A stretch of DNA of 64,000 nt, taken from positions 1 to 64,000 of the forward strand of contig NZ_FLOB01000006.1 of assembly GCF_900089775.1 (NCBI RefSeq), written 5' to 3'. The notes below the pieces were generated by a model. It saw nothing but the letters and a program-made list of their open reading frames with translations. It was not told where the DNA came from and ran no database searches. A program made the position numbers and the translations under genes. This document shows positions 42,968-52,011 of the stretch, one piece after another (positions within the stretch are counted from its first letter, which is position 1; every line of letters begins with the position of its first letter). The DNA comes from Marinomonas spartinae. Its GTDB lineage: Bacteria > Pseudomonadota > Gammaproteobacteria > Pseudomonadales > Marinomonadaceae.

Positions 42968-45022
42968 ATGAGCCAAAGTCCTATCTTACAAAGTTTTATT
43001 GCAGGCGAGTGGTTAGGTAACCAAGCTGGACAAGCGTTAGTTAGCCCTGTTAACGGTGAAACGATTTATCATACACACGCTGAAACCATTGATTTTGGCC
43101 GTTCACTGGAATTTGCTCGCAGCAAAGGTCGCGCTGCTTTGATGGCGATGGACTTTCAGAGTCGGGCGTCTTGTTTACGAGACTTAGGTAAATATTTACT
43201 CGAACACAAAGAGTCATTATACGCGATTTCCTTATTAACCGGTGCCACTCGCAATGATAGCTGGGTAGACATTGAAGGCGGTGCGGGGACGTTATTTGCC
43301 TACGCGAGTTTAGGGCGACGAGAATTGCCATCAGGCAACTTGATTCATGAAGACGATGCCTTTCCGTTAGGTCGCGAAGGACAGTTCTATGGCTCCCATA
43401 TTTTGGTGCCACGTCACGGTGTGGCCGTACATATTAACGCCTTTAACTTCCCTGTTTGGGGCATGTTAGAGAAGTTTGCTGCCAATTTCCTCGCGGGGAT
43501 GCCCTGTATTGTTAAGCCTGCCACATCCACTTCCTATTTGACCGAAGCGTGTGTGCGCCTGATGCAAGAGTCTGCTGTATTGCCGGAGGGCAGTCTACAG
43601 CTGGTAATAGGTCGTACCGGCGATTTGCTGGATCGGTTGGAGGGGCAAGATGTGGTGACCTTCACCGGATCTGCAAGCACTGCCGCCAAGTTGAAAGCCA
43701 CACCGAACTTAATTAATAACGGCATTCCTTTTAACGCTGAAGCGGATTCACTGAACTGCGCCATCTTAGCGCCGGACGTATCAGTCGACAGTCCTGAGTT
43801 TGATCTTTTTGTTAAAGAAGTGGCGCGGGAAATGACCGTGAAAGCGGGGCAAAAATGTACGGCAATTCGTCGTGTCTTGATCCCTGAGAATCAAGTTCAG
43901 GCGGTATCTGAACGTCTAACCGCCCGTCTTGCCAAAGTGTCCATTGGTGATCCTCATCTAGACTCGGTACGCATGGGCGCATTGGCGTCTTTTGAGCAAA
44001 AAGAGGATGTGTTATCTCAACTCAATTTGTTGTTAGAAAGCAGTCAGGTTGTTTATGGTCATAATGCCTCTTTTGAATGTCTTGGCAACGGCTCTGAAAA
44101 GGGGGCGTTTGTACAACCTACCTTGCTACTGAGTAATGACCCAGATGCCGAAGGCGGAGCGCACGACATAGAGGCCTTCGGCCCGATTAGTACGTTAATG
44201 CCGTATAAAGATCTTGATCACGCTATCGCGCTTTCTGCCCGTGGTAAAGGCTCTTTGGTCACAACCTTAGTCACACAAGACCCAGATGTTGCCAGAAAAG
44301 TGGTGCCTGCTTTGGCTGCGTATCATGGTCGAGTGCATATCTTGAATGAGGCCTCCTCAAAAGAATCCACCGGACACGGTTCGCCATTGCCCATGTTAAA
44401 ACATGGTGGCCCTGGACGTGCTGGTGGCGGCGAAGAACTGGGGGGAATTCGTGGTGTAAAACATTATATGCAACGTGCTGCTATTCAGGGTTCACCTACC
44501 ATGCTATCCGCCGTAACGGGTGAGTACGTTCGTGGTGGCGAGACCTATGAGACCGATGTGCATCCTTTCCGTCGTTATTTTGAAGACCTTCGCATTGGCG
44601 AGTCTCTACTGACTCATCGACGTACGGTCACAGAAGCCGACATCGTGAACTTCGGTTGCTTGTCTGGCGATCATTTCTATATGCACTTCGACGATATTGC
44701 CGCACGAGATTCTCAGTTTGAACAGCGTATTGCTCATGGCTATTTTGTGCTATCCGCTGCTGCGGGTTTATTTGTCTCTCCGGGCGAAGGCCCTGTATTG
44801 GCGAATTATGGCTTGGATACGTTGCGCTTTATCACACCGGTTCCAATGGGCGACACCATTCGTGCGCGTTTAACCTGTAAACGCAAAATCGATCAAGGCA
44901 AACTAAGTCCTAAAGGTGAGCCACAAGGTGTCGTGGTTTGGGACGTGCAAGTCACCAACCAGCGCGATGAGTTGGTTGCCAGCTATGACATTTTAACCTT
45001 GGTTAAGAAGAAATCTGCTTGA
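42968..45022 (+). CDS. paaZ: bifunctional oxepin-CoA hydrolase / semialdehyde dehydrogenase
   Basis: 684 residues from ATG 42968 (GGAG upstream). Residues 1-520 are an aldehyde dehydrogenase with the nucleophile in KAGQKCTAIRR; the C-terminal part (about 535-684) is a MaoC-type hydratase with FGCLSGDHFYMHFDD and AHGYFVLSAAAGLF. The hydratase opens the oxepin ring and the dehydrogenase oxidises the resulting aldehyde to 3-oxo-5,6-dehydrosuberyl-CoA. A 164-bp stretch of the 3' end (44841-45004) has a near copy at 49177. Followed by a strong terminator. Confidence 0.95.
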   Translation: MSQSPILQSFIAGEWLGNQAGQALVSPVNGETIYHTHAETIDFGRSLEFARSKGRAALMAMDFQSRASCLRDLGKYLLEHKESLYAISLLTGATRNDSWVDIEGGAGTLFAYASLGRRELPSGNLIHEDDAFPLGREGQFYGSHILVPRHGVAVHINAFNFPVWGMLEKFAANFLAGMPCIVKPATSTSYLTEACVRLMQESAVLPEGSLQLVIGRTGDLLDRLEGQDVVTFTGSASTAAKLKATPNLINNGIPFNAEADSLNCAILAPDVSVDSPEFDLFVKEVAREMTVKAGQKCTAIRRVLIPENQVQAVSERLTARLAKVSIGDPHLDSVRMGALASFEQKEDVLSQLNLLLESSQVVYGHNASFECLGNGSEKGAFVQPTLLLSNDPDAEGGAHDIEAFGPISTLMPYKDLDHAIALSARGKGSLVTTLVTQDPDVARKVVPALAAYHGRVHILNEASSKESTGHGSPLPMLKHGGPGRAGGGEELGGIRGVKHYMQRAAIQGSPTMLSAVTGEYVRGGETYETDVHPFRRYFEDLRIGESLLTHRRTVTEADIVNFGCLSGDHFYMHFDDIAARDSQFEQRIAHGYFVLSAAAGLFVSPGEGPVLANYGLDTLRFITPVPMGDTIRARLTCKRKIDQGKLSPKGEPQGVVVWDVQVTNQRDELVASYDILTLVKKKSA

Positions 45023-45029
45023 TCCCGAA

Positions 45030-45057
45030 AGGGCGGTTAATCCGCCCTGATTTTTTG
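45030..45057 (+). terminator. terminator after paaZ
   Basis: A 7-bp GC-rich stem AGGGCGG/CCGCCCT with a 5-base loop and a GATTTTTT tail, 8 bases after the paaZ stop. It separates the paa genes from the TRAP transporter. Confidence 0.88.
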
Positions 45058-45122
45058 TAAATGATGTAGATTGACCTAATAAAATAATAAAATAATAAAA
45101 TAACAAAAATATAGGAGCTGTC

Positions 45123-45656
45123 ATGTCGATTAAAGGTTGGATTGATAGGCATTACCCAGAGCCAAATATCTACCGCTGGGTTGGTTTGGTACTAGAAGGC
45201 ATTTCTGCAATCGTTTTGCTTTTTTTGATGGCGCTAACTTGTGTGGATGTCGTAGGCCGTTATCTATTTAATAATTCTATTAATGGCGCTTTTGAGCTGA
45301 CTCAAATCGGTTTGACTGTGATGGTCTTTGCCCAAATGCCATTGATTACATGGCGAGGAAGTCATGTGGTCGTGGATCTATTGGATAATGTACTAGGCAA
45401 TCGAATTGTTAAGGTGCTTGGTTTATTTTCAGTATTGATTGTCTCTTCTTCGTTTTACTTCTTAGCAGTTCGTATTTATCAACTGGCTGAACGCTCTCTG
45501 CGCCGTGGTGAAGTGAGTGAGTATTTAAAAATCCCCACCGGATATTTAACCGAATATATCGCCGTTATGAGCTGGATAACCGCTGCTTGTATGTTGACCT
45601 ATGGTGCATACCGTGTTCTGAAAGGCAATAACGAACCACAGCAGTTTGGAGAGTAG
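45123..45656 (+). CDS. TRAP transporter small permease (DctQ-type)
   Basis: 177 residues with four hydrophobic segments and the usual DctQ pattern (LEGISAIVLLFLMALTCVDVVGRYLF, then GAFELTQIGLTVMVFAQMPL). It pairs with the large permease that starts directly after it. GGAG precedes the start, behind a run of three AATAAAAT octamers (45078-45101). The substrate is not known; closeness to paa genes suggests an aromatic or organic acid. Confidence 0.9.
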   Translation: MSIKGWIDRHYPEPNIYRWVGLVLEGISAIVLLFLMALTCVDVVGRYLFNNSINGAFELTQIGLTVMVFAQMPLITWRGSHVVVDLLDNVLGNRIVKVLGLFSVLIVSSSFYFLAVRIYQLAERSLRRGEVSEYLKIPTGYLTEYIAVMSWITAACMLTYGAYRVLKGNNEPQQFGE

Positions 45657-45657
45657 T

Positions 45658-46986
45658 ATGTCAGTTGTATTAATCGGCTTTGCCGTTCTATTGCTTTTAA
45701 TCCTAGTTATTCGCATGCCAATCGCGTTCGCAATGGGTGTGGTAGGCTTTTTCGGTTTTGCGATCTTGCAGGGCTTGAGTTTTGACAATGTACTGTCTTT
45801 TCGTTGGACGGCGGCCCTTACACTGGCGTCCAGCCGGGTGATAGGAACCGTGCAAGACTACAATTTATCAGTCATTCCTCTATTTATTTTGATGGGGAAT
45901 TTAGTGACCCGATCTGGGTTATCACAAGAATTATACAATGCGTCTTATGCCTTTCTAGGTCATAGAAAAGGCGGGTTAGCCATGTCAACGGTATTGGCCT
46001 GTGGCGGTTTTTCCGCTATTTGTGGATCTAGCTTAGCCACCTCAGCCACCATGGCCAAAGTCGCTATGCCACCCATGCGCAAATTTGGCTATGCGGATAG
46101 TTTGGCAACCGCTTCGATTGCGGCTGGTGGAACATTGGGCATATTGATTCCTCCTAGCGTTATCTTGGTTATCTATGGCCTGCTTACCCAGACCAGTATT
46201 CGAGAGTTATTTGCGGCTGGTTTTATTCCTGGCATGCTGGGTATTTTCTTGTATATGTGTGCTGTGCGTTTTGTTGTTTGGCGTAACCCTGCTGCAGGCC
46301 CTGCTGGTGAACGAATGGGCTTTAAAGAAAGAATGACCGCCCTAAAAAGTATTTGGGGTGTTTTGTTGCTTTTTATTATTGTGATGGGCGGTATTTATTT
46401 GGGCGTATTTACTCCGACAGAAGCCGCTGGTATTGGTGCGGGTGGGGCGCTCATCATTGGTTTGAGTCGCCGTAGCCTGAGTTTTGGTGGGATTTTTGAA
46501 ACGCTGGTAGATACCACTAGAACCTCTGCCATGTTGTTTTGTGTGGTGATCGGTGCGTTCATTTTCTCAGATTTTATAACCCGCGCTGGTCTGCCTGATG
46601 CCTTGTTGAATTTTGTCACAGCATTGGAATTAAGTCCGATGCTAGTGATCATGGCTATACTTGTTATTTACATTATTCTTGGAATGGTTTTCGAAAGTCT
46701 TTCCATGCTGCTACTGACTGTGCCGGTATTTTATCCTCTGGTATCTAGCCTAGGATTTGACCTTGTCTGGTTTGGCATTGTCGTTGTGGTGGTGACCGAG
46801 ATTAGTTTAATTACTCCACCTGTGGGGATGAATGTCTTTGTATTAAGTGCCGTATTAAAAAATGTAAAAGCAGGCACAATTTTCAAAGGGGTCACCCCAT
46901 TCTGGTGTGCCGATATTATTCGGCTTTTTATCATCGTTTTCATCGTTCCGGTATCGATGTTTTTACCCAATTTTTTATATGGGTAA
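45658..46986 (+). CDS. TRAP transporter large permease (DctM-type)
   Basis: 442 residues from the ATG at 45658, one base after the DctQ stop, with GGAG 6 bases upstream. About eleven to twelve membrane segments; family blocks VIPLFILMGNLVTRSGLS, CGGFSAICGSSLATSATMAKVAMPPM and LGILIPPSVILVIYG are clear. It forms the sodium-driven channel part of the transporter. Confidence 0.93.
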   Translation: MSVVLIGFAVLLLLILVIRMPIAFAMGVVGFFGFAILQGLSFDNVLSFRWTAALTLASSRVIGTVQDYNLSVIPLFILMGNLVTRSGLSQELYNASYAFLGHRKGGLAMSTVLACGGFSAICGSSLATSATMAKVAMPPMRKFGYADSLATASIAAGGTLGILIPPSVILVIYGLLTQTSIRELFAAGFIPGMLGIFLYMCAVRFVVWRNPAAGPAGERMGFKERMTALKSIWGVLLLFIIVMGGIYLGVFTPTEAAGIGAGGALIIGLSRRSLSFGGIFETLVDTTRTSAMLFCVVIGAFIFSDFITRAGLPDALLNFVTALELSPMLVIMAILVIYIILGMVFESLSMLLLTVPVFYPLVSSLGFDLVWFGIVVVVVTEISLITPPVGMNVFVLSAVLKNVKAGTIFKGVTPFWCADIIRLFIIVFIVPVSMFLPNFLYG

Positions 46987-47116
46987 ATGGTTTTTATCAA
47001 TCAGTAGGAGAGAGGAGGGGGGAGATCTATAAGTGTTTAAAGCTTTGGATTCAAAAAGTTGTTATAGAGAACTAAGTTTTTAGTAATGTAAGTCATTAAT
47101 AATAGGAATAATAAAT

Positions 47117-48133
47117 ATGATAAAGATTAAAAAAAATCTACTTTGGGTCGTATGCGGAACGTCTATTTTAGCGTCCGGATTGGCTTCTGCAGCAGAAACG
47201 ACCTTACATGTGGCAACTTGGCTGCCGCCTACTAGCGCGCAAAATTCAATCGTTTGGCCAACTTGGAAACGGTGGGTTGAAAAGGCGACTGACGGTCGTG
47301 TTAAAGTGGATATTGAAAATTTTACTGGTGATCCTAAAACGCTTTTCGATGCAGTAGAAGACGGTGTTTATGATGTAAGCTTTTCTGTCAACACTTATGT
47401 ACCCGGTCGATTCAAATTAACCAGTGTGGCTGAAATCCCAGGTGAGATAACCAATGCAGAGGTGGGATCTGTAGCACTATGGAAGACCTATGAAAAATTC
47501 TTTAAACCTAGTCAAGAATTCCAAGGTCTCAAATTGCTTGCCTTGTTTGTGCATGGTCCAGGTCAGTTGAATACAAACTTCCCTGTCAATTCATTGGACG
47601 ATCTGATAGGTAAAAAAATGCGTATTGGCGGTGGTTTAGTGAATATTCTTGCTGAACGCTTAAAAGTGACACCCATTTCTGCTCCGGCACCTAAGTCTTA
47701 TGAATTACTGCAACAAGGCGTCGTTGATGGCACATTCTTACCAGCAGAGCAGCAAAAAACGCTTCGATTAAGCGAAGTAACAACCAACCTTACCTTGTTT
47801 CCTAAAGGGCTTTATACAACGGCATTTAGTATTTTTATGAATTCAGATACGTTTGACAGTCTTAGCAAAAAAGACCGAGATGCCATAATGAGTGTTTCGG
47901 GTGAAAAGCTTTCAAGATTAGCTGGCGCGGCATGGGGTAAAGCAGACAAGGAAGGCATTTTAGCGGCAAAAGAAAATGGTGTTAACGTGGTATTTCTTAC
48001 CCCAAATGATGCCATCGTAAAAAAGATGAATAAAGTAGAAAAGGGCATTGATCAGGTATGGATTAATTCTGTCTCTGATCGCAAAGTGGATGCAAAAGCG
48101 GCACTTGCTTACTTTAGAAAAAATGTAAATTAA
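47117..48133 (+). CDS. TRAP transporter substrate-binding protein (DctP-type)
   Basis: 338 residues with a signal peptide (LLWVVCGTSILASGLASA, cleavage before AET). DctP family pattern: THVATWLPPTSAQNSI-like start, GDPKTLFDAVEDGVYDVSFSVNTYVPGRF, and GKKMRIGGG, where the carboxylate-binding Arg normally sits. It lies 130 bases after the permease gene, an unusual last position. The ligand is undetermined. Confidence 0.88.
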   Translation: MIKIKKNLLWVVCGTSILASGLASAAETTLHVATWLPPTSAQNSIVWPTWKRWVEKATDGRVKVDIENFTGDPKTLFDAVEDGVYDVSFSVNTYVPGRFKLTSVAEIPGEITNAEVGSVALWKTYEKFFKPSQEFQGLKLLALFVHGPGQLNTNFPVNSLDDLIGKKMRIGGGLVNILAERLKVTPISAPAPKSYELLQQGVVDGTFLPAEQQKTLRLSEVTTNLTLFPKGLYTTAFSIFMNSDTFDSLSKKDRDAIMSVSGEKLSRLAGAAWGKADKEGILAAKENGVNVVFLTPNDAIVKKMNKVEKGIDQVWINSVSDRKVDAKAALAYFRKNVN

Positions 48134-48177
48134 TTAAGCCAATAAACATTCGTTGTAAATAACATTAGGACTAAGTC

Positions 48178-48963
48178 ATGTTTATAATAAATAAAAAAAT
48201 ATCAAAATTTATATCGTTTGCTACATTTTGCATTTTTGCTCTTAATATACAACAGGCACAGGCTCGTTCTTGGCAAGAAATTCAACAAAGTGGTGTTCTT
48301 AAAGTTGGTTTGTCAGGCGACTATAAGCCAATGTCATATTATGATAAATCAGGAAAACTAAAAGGGTTTGCTGTGGATATGACAACAGATCTAGCAAAAT
48401 ACCTAGGTTTAAAAGTGAAGTTTGTGAAGTTTACTTGGCCCACTTTGTCTCAAGATCTTGCTAATGACAAATTTGATATGGCTGCTGGAGGAGTGACATT
48501 AACCAAAAAGCGTTCCAAGCAGTTTTTGTTCTCTGAACCGGTAGTTAAAAACGGAAAAATAATTTTAATTAATTGTAAGAATAAGAAGCTACTAAGTACT
48601 CTGAATGATATTAACAAACCCGATGTGAAAGTAATTGTCAATCCTGGTGGTACTAACCAGATTTATGTGGACAAGCATATAACGAAGGCAGATGTAATTC
48701 TTACTAAAAATAATTTTGCTAATTTGCAGGGAATTCGTGATGGCTTAGCTGATGCGATGATTACTGATTCAATTGAGGGAAATTACTACCAAGCAACTGA
48801 AAAGAATGTCTTTTGTGTCGCTTCGAAAATTTTACCAGGTACATCTAGTGTGAAAGCTTACATGGTGAAAAAGAATAATAAAATTTTGGTAAATAAAATT
48901 AACACTTGGTTAAATGGTTCTGAGAAGAACAGCATTATCGCGCATTGGGGATTGCAGCCATAG
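48178..48963 (+). CDS. cyclohexadienyl-dehydratase-like periplasmic protein (PheC/SBP family 3)
   Basis: 261 residues with a signal peptide (SKFISFATFCIFALNIQQAQA). The body resembles Pseudomonas PheC more than ordinary amino-acid-binding proteins: SGVLKVGLSGDYKPMSYYD, GFAVDMTTDLAKYLGLKVKF, DKFDMAAGGVTLTKKR, VIVNPGGTNQIYVDKH and DAMITDSIEGNYY, where PheC has a TDAIE block thought to carry its proton-donor Glu. PheC turns prephenate into phenylpyruvate in the periplasm. A plain amino-acid-binding protein is the alternative, though no ABC permease lies nearby. The gene is AT-rich compared with its neighbours, which hints at separate origin. It probably shares the TRAP transcript (44-base gap). 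Confidence 0.7.
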   Translation: MFIINKKISKFISFATFCIFALNIQQAQARSWQEIQQSGVLKVGLSGDYKPMSYYDKSGKLKGFAVDMTTDLAKYLGLKVKFVKFTWPTLSQDLANDKFDMAAGGVTLTKKRSKQFLFSEPVVKNGKIILINCKNKKLLSTLNDINKPDVKVIVNPGGTNQIYVDKHITKADVILTKNNFANLQGIRDGLADAMITDSIEGNYYQATEKNVFCVASKILPGTSSVKAYMVKKNNKILVNKINTWLNGSEKNSIIAHWGLQP

Positions 48964-49014
48964 CTCTTTGCTTCATCATAGGTTAATAAAACGACAAACA
49001 AAATGCGAATAAAT

Positions 49015-49062
49015 CCTCTTGCCTCGAATAGCATGATTTGATTCATATGTTGAGGCAAGAGG
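49015..49062. repeat. 11-bp inverted repeat after the PheC-like gene
   Basis: CCTCTTGCCTC and GAGGCAAGAGG separated by 26 bases, about 50 bases past the stop. No U tract follows. It may be a terminator or RNA-stability hairpin. Confidence 0.4.
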
Positions 49063-49176
49063 GCTTGCCGCTCCTTCCCTAGCCGCTATCACTCAATTTT
49101 TTCACTCTGCAATAGCGCCCTAAAGTCACAGAGTTAGGGCGCCTAATAAGCTCAATGTAGGCTTCTAAACAACCAA

Positions 49177-49355
49177 TTCCAATGGGCGATACCATTCGTG
49201 CGCGTTTAACCTGTAAACGCAAAATCGATCAAGGCAAACTAAGTCCTAAAGGTGAGCCACAAGGTGTCGTGGTTTGGGACGTGCAAGTCACCAATCAGCA
49301 CGATGAGTTGGTTGCCAGCTATGACATTTTAACCTTGGTTAGAAAAGCGGGCTGA
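49177..49355 (+). pseudogene. paaZ: duplicated 3' end of paaZ
   Basis: Bases 49177-49340 match 44841-45004 of paaZ with three mismatches in 164 positions; two are silent and one changes Arg to His. The tail differs (LVRKAG-stop in place of LVKKKSA-stop), so it keeps its own end. It encodes only the last part of the MaoC hydratase domain, and has no start. The two copies flank the TRAP/PheC-like block as direct repeats 4.3 kb apart. Confidence 0.92.
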
Positions 49356-49505
49356 TTGGTGGAGAATTTTAGCATCGTTGGCTAGGAAAGGATGACCTCA
49401 TGTAATCCCGTGTAATTGAGTGATGGTGATGTTTTTTTTATCTTTCCTCTTGGGACAGATAATTGGCTTGCGTTTCACTCAAATACACAACAAAGGGAAT
49501 ACCAT

Positions 49506-49790
49506 ATGTCATCCTTCCGACAGCTATATGCACGTTTGGCCTTAGATACGAGTACTCAACGCTCACTATTTACCGCATCATTTTTTGATGCTACAACGTT
49601 GACATTAACGCTAGATCCTTCAGCAGAAGGGACGGCTAACTTTGCTATTTTTCAAAACAAAAAATCGGTCGTTGATAAAAGAGTCACCGCAGGGGAGTCC
49701 GTTACCTACACGGGTGGGGGGTTAACCTTTTACGTTAATTATTATGATGGGGCGGATTTGCCAAGGGTGAACGTGACGGCAAATGCCTAG
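49506..49790 (+). CDS. small protein of unknown function
   Basis: 94 residues from ATG 49506, with AAAGGG upstream; the frame extends to 49416, but without a good start. No signal peptide or membrane segment. The sequence alternates threonine- and hydrophobic-rich stretches (TASFFDATTLTLTLDPS, GGGLTFYVNYYDG), which suggests a small beta-sandwich. I do not recognise it. It is alone, between the paaZ remnant and a convergent reductase gene. It has an ordered amino-acid pattern, so it is likely real. Confidence 0.5.
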   Translation: MSSFRQLYARLALDTSTQRSLFTASFFDATTLTLTLDPSAEGTANFAIFQNKKSVVDKRVTAGESVTYTGGGLTFYVNYYDGADLPRVNVTANA

Positions 49791-49856
49791 ATAAAGAGAG
49801 TAAGAGGAGAGCGTTCGAAGCTTTCCTCTTACGTTTAAGTTGTTCTCAAGCCGTGA

Positions 49857-50717
49857 CTATTTTACTACCTTATAAACCGCTGCGATGTCTTCATCCGCAA
49901 AACCTGCTTTCATGGCTTGTTTGAAAGCTTCGTTAGCAATAGCGGCCGTTGGCAGAGGCTGATCAAGCTGATCCCCTAACGCAACCGCAAGTCGCATGTC
50001 TTTTTGCATATGTTTAAGCGGAAAGCTGGTCGTGTAATCTTCATTCAACAGCATGGCCCCTTTGCCTTTAAACATGGGATTCGCCATGGCGCCAGCATCA
50101 AGGATTTCTAAAATCTGCTGGCCGTCTAAGCCTGCTTTTTGGCCTAAAGACAGACCTTCGCTGAAGATGCTCAACATGCCGCCCATCATCATGTTCACCA
50201 CAAGTTTCATATTGGCCCCTTGGCCGACTTCGCCAAGATAGGGGGACATTTTACCCATCACGTCAAAAGCGGGTTTGGCATCGTCATACAGGGATTGATC
50301 ACCCGCCGCTAAGATGATTAACGTACCGTCTTCGGCAGGTTTTTTGGTACCAGACACGGGGGCTTCTAAAAAGCGGCCGCCTGCTTGAGTAATTAAATGA
50401 GCGATTGTTTTTGATGTGCCGTCGTCTACGGTCGACATATCAACATAGCCACGACCTGAGCCAATGCCAGCAGCAACGCCATCTGGCCCTTGGCAAAGTG
50501 CCAGAGCGGCGTCTGGATCTGAGACCATGGCAAAGGTAATGTCACAGTTCGCTGCAACGTCTTTCGGTGAGATACCTTGATGGGCACCTTTAACGACTAA
50601 TTCAGTACATTTTTCTGGGTTGCGATTCCAAACCGTCACATCAAATCCGGCGTTGAGTAAATTTAACGCCATCGCTTTACCCATAATGCCCAAACCTAAA
50701 AATCCCACACTAGCCAT
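49857..50717 (-). CDS. GLYR-type glyoxylate/succinic (or malonic) semialdehyde reductase
   Basis: 286 residues from ATG 50717 (GAGGG upstream); the frame beyond has no homologous sequence. Beta-hydroxyacid dehydrogenase family: N-terminal NADP site GFLGLGIMGKAMALNLL, substrate block DMSTVDDGTS, EAPVSGTKKPAEDGTL, and the catalytic Lys in GANMKLVVNMMMGG. It is close to the GLYR group of glyoxylate/succinic semialdehyde reductases in the long conserved MFKGKG and FPLKHMQKDMRLALALG-like blocks. Standing next to the malonate genes, it might reduce malonic semialdehyde, but that is inference. Confidence 0.82.
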   Translation of the reverse strand: MASVGFLGLGIMGKAMALNLLNAGFDVTVWNRNPEKCTELVVKGAHQGISPKDVAANCDITFAMVSDPDAALALCQGPDGVAAGIGSGRGYVDMSTVDDGTSKTIAHLITQAGGRFLEAPVSGTKKPAEDGTLIILAAGDQSLYDDAKPAFDVMGKMSPYLGEVGQGANMKLVVNMMMGGMLSIFSEGLSLGQKAGLDGQQILEILDAGAMANPMFKGKGAMLLNEDYTTSFPLKHMQKDMRLAVALGDQLDQPLPTAAIANEAFKQAMKAGFADEDIAAVYKVVK

Positions 50718-50794
50718 AAAACCCTCTTTCTTAGTGATATTTCCACCATTGTAACAAATAGAAAAAGGCAGAGTTTGTAAATAATGTTCTAACT

Positions 50795-50936
50795 GAGACC
50801 TTTGCACGATGTCACGAGCGACGCTAAGATGCGGCAAAAACAGACGGCTTTATTCAGCGCGGTCATTCCTCTTATAAGCCAAGTGGAAGCCAGTACGTTG
50901 GCGAGGGGCGTTACTTGCCTCCTGACTTTGTGTGTC
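50795..50936 (+). mobile_element. possible insertion-sequence end and coding remnant
   Basis: GAGACCTTTGCACGATGTCACG at 50795 looks like an IS terminal repeat; a related GAGRCCTTTGCRC occurs at 26412 and 33461. Downstream, a frame from about 50830 reads MRQKQTALFSAVIPLISQ and runs into the antisense end of the regulator gene. No transposase catalytic motif is present. It may be a scar of an old insertion between the reductase and mdcR-like gene. Confidence 0.35.
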
Positions 50937-51851
50937 TTAACGTTTATGGTTTCTCGCATAATGACGACATTCGACGATGCAATTGAGAATACGTGGGTCT
51001 CGTTCTCGACTGGCAAGGCACACCATCACCACGTGTTGCTTCATGTCTGGCATATTTTCTATCGACAAAAGTTTGATTTTATTATCAAAAACATGTTCTA
51101 CGCGGCGCGGTAAAATGGCGTAACCAACGTTGCCACTGACCATGCTCATTAGCGAGAATATATCGCCTACTTCCATCACGACATTGGGTTGTATACTGGC
51201 ACGCTGGAACACTTTTTTGGTGTCCTCTGCCGTAGCAAAACCACTTGAAAGGGTGACAAAATTTTCGTTCTGAAACGTTTCTAACTTGATGCTGCGCTGC
51301 TTGGCAAGAGACGAATCACGACTAACCGCTAACATCAGCTCATCTTCAAACAAAGGCAGAGAGGTAAATTCGTCATCCTCCAGTGTTTTTTCCGATGAAA
51401 CAATGATGACATCGAGCTCGAAGTTCCTCAGTTTACTCAGCAAAGAGGAATTTGAGCCGAGTGACAGTTCTATATTTAAATCACTTTTGCGTCGTTTTAG
51501 CCCTGCAATCAGTTGCGGCAAGGTATTAATGGTCAGCGAGTATAAGGCACCTAACTTAAATTGATTGGAATAGATACCCGCCACTTCCCGAGTGCTGGTA
51601 ATGCCATCTTGTAAATCATTGAGCACTTGAGTGACTCGTTCTTCCAGCACTCTGGCGCTGGGCAGCGGTGTGAGCAGTCGTCCTTCTTGGCGAAACAAAG
51701 GGCATTTTAAGCCTTCCTCTAAGGAGTGAATGGCTCTGTGTACACTGACAGAGCTCAGTTGCAATTGGTTAGCGGCTTCAGACAAGGTGCCTACTTTCAT
51801 AAAAGTCAGAAAAATTTCCAGCTTTTTCAATGTAATCATTTCATCAAACAT
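50937..51851 (-). CDS. mdcR: LysR-family regulator of the malonate operon (MdcR-like)
   Basis: 304 residues. N-terminal helix-turn-helix (TLKKLEIFLTFMKVGTLSEAANQL, then LSSVSVHRAIHSLEEGL). The C-terminal effector domain covers about 95-300. It is divergent from mdcA, the position of MdcR in Pseudomonas and Klebsiella, where it controls the malonate genes. A 13-bp T-N11-A palindrome lies in the shared gap at 51945. Confidence 0.82.
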   Translation of the reverse strand: MFDEMITLKKLEIFLTFMKVGTLSEAANQLQLSSVSVHRAIHSLEEGLKCPLFRQEGRLLTPLPSARVLEERVTQVLNDLQDGITSTREVAGIYSNQFKLGALYSLTINTLPQLIAGLKRRKSDLNIELSLGSNSSLLSKLRNFELDVIIVSSEKTLEDDEFTSLPLFEDELMLAVSRDSSLAKQRSIKLETFQNENFVTLSSGFATAEDTKKVFQRASIQPNVVMEVGDIFSLMSMVSGNVGYAILPRRVEHVFDNKIKLLSIENMPDMKQHVVMVCLASRERDPRILNCIVECRHYARNHKR

Positions 51852-51944
51852 AAGGCATCCTAAATCCTGTAAGAGTGTTCTAGAGGAGAGAGTTGACTAT
51901 CTGTGGGCTGTTTAAACGATTATTAGCATGAGAGTAATGAAGCT

Positions 51945-51957
51945 TCAAGCAGCTTGA
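51945..51957. promoter_or_regulatory. LysR-type T-N11-A site, candidate MdcR operator
   Basis: TCAAGCAGCTTGA is a perfect palindrome around one central base and fits the LysR box T-N11-A. It sits between mdcR and mdcA, 55 bases before the mdcA start. Confidence 0.5.
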
Positions 51958-52011
51958 TTGATGGCATCGTGTTTCCTTCATACTGTTAAAGAAAAAACAG
52001 GATGAAATGCG

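Noticed and set aside
45078..45101. three AATAAAAT octamers before the TRAP operon, possible phase-variation repeat
   Set aside because: Only three units in AT-rich DNA; too few to suggest slippage control, so not reported as a finding.
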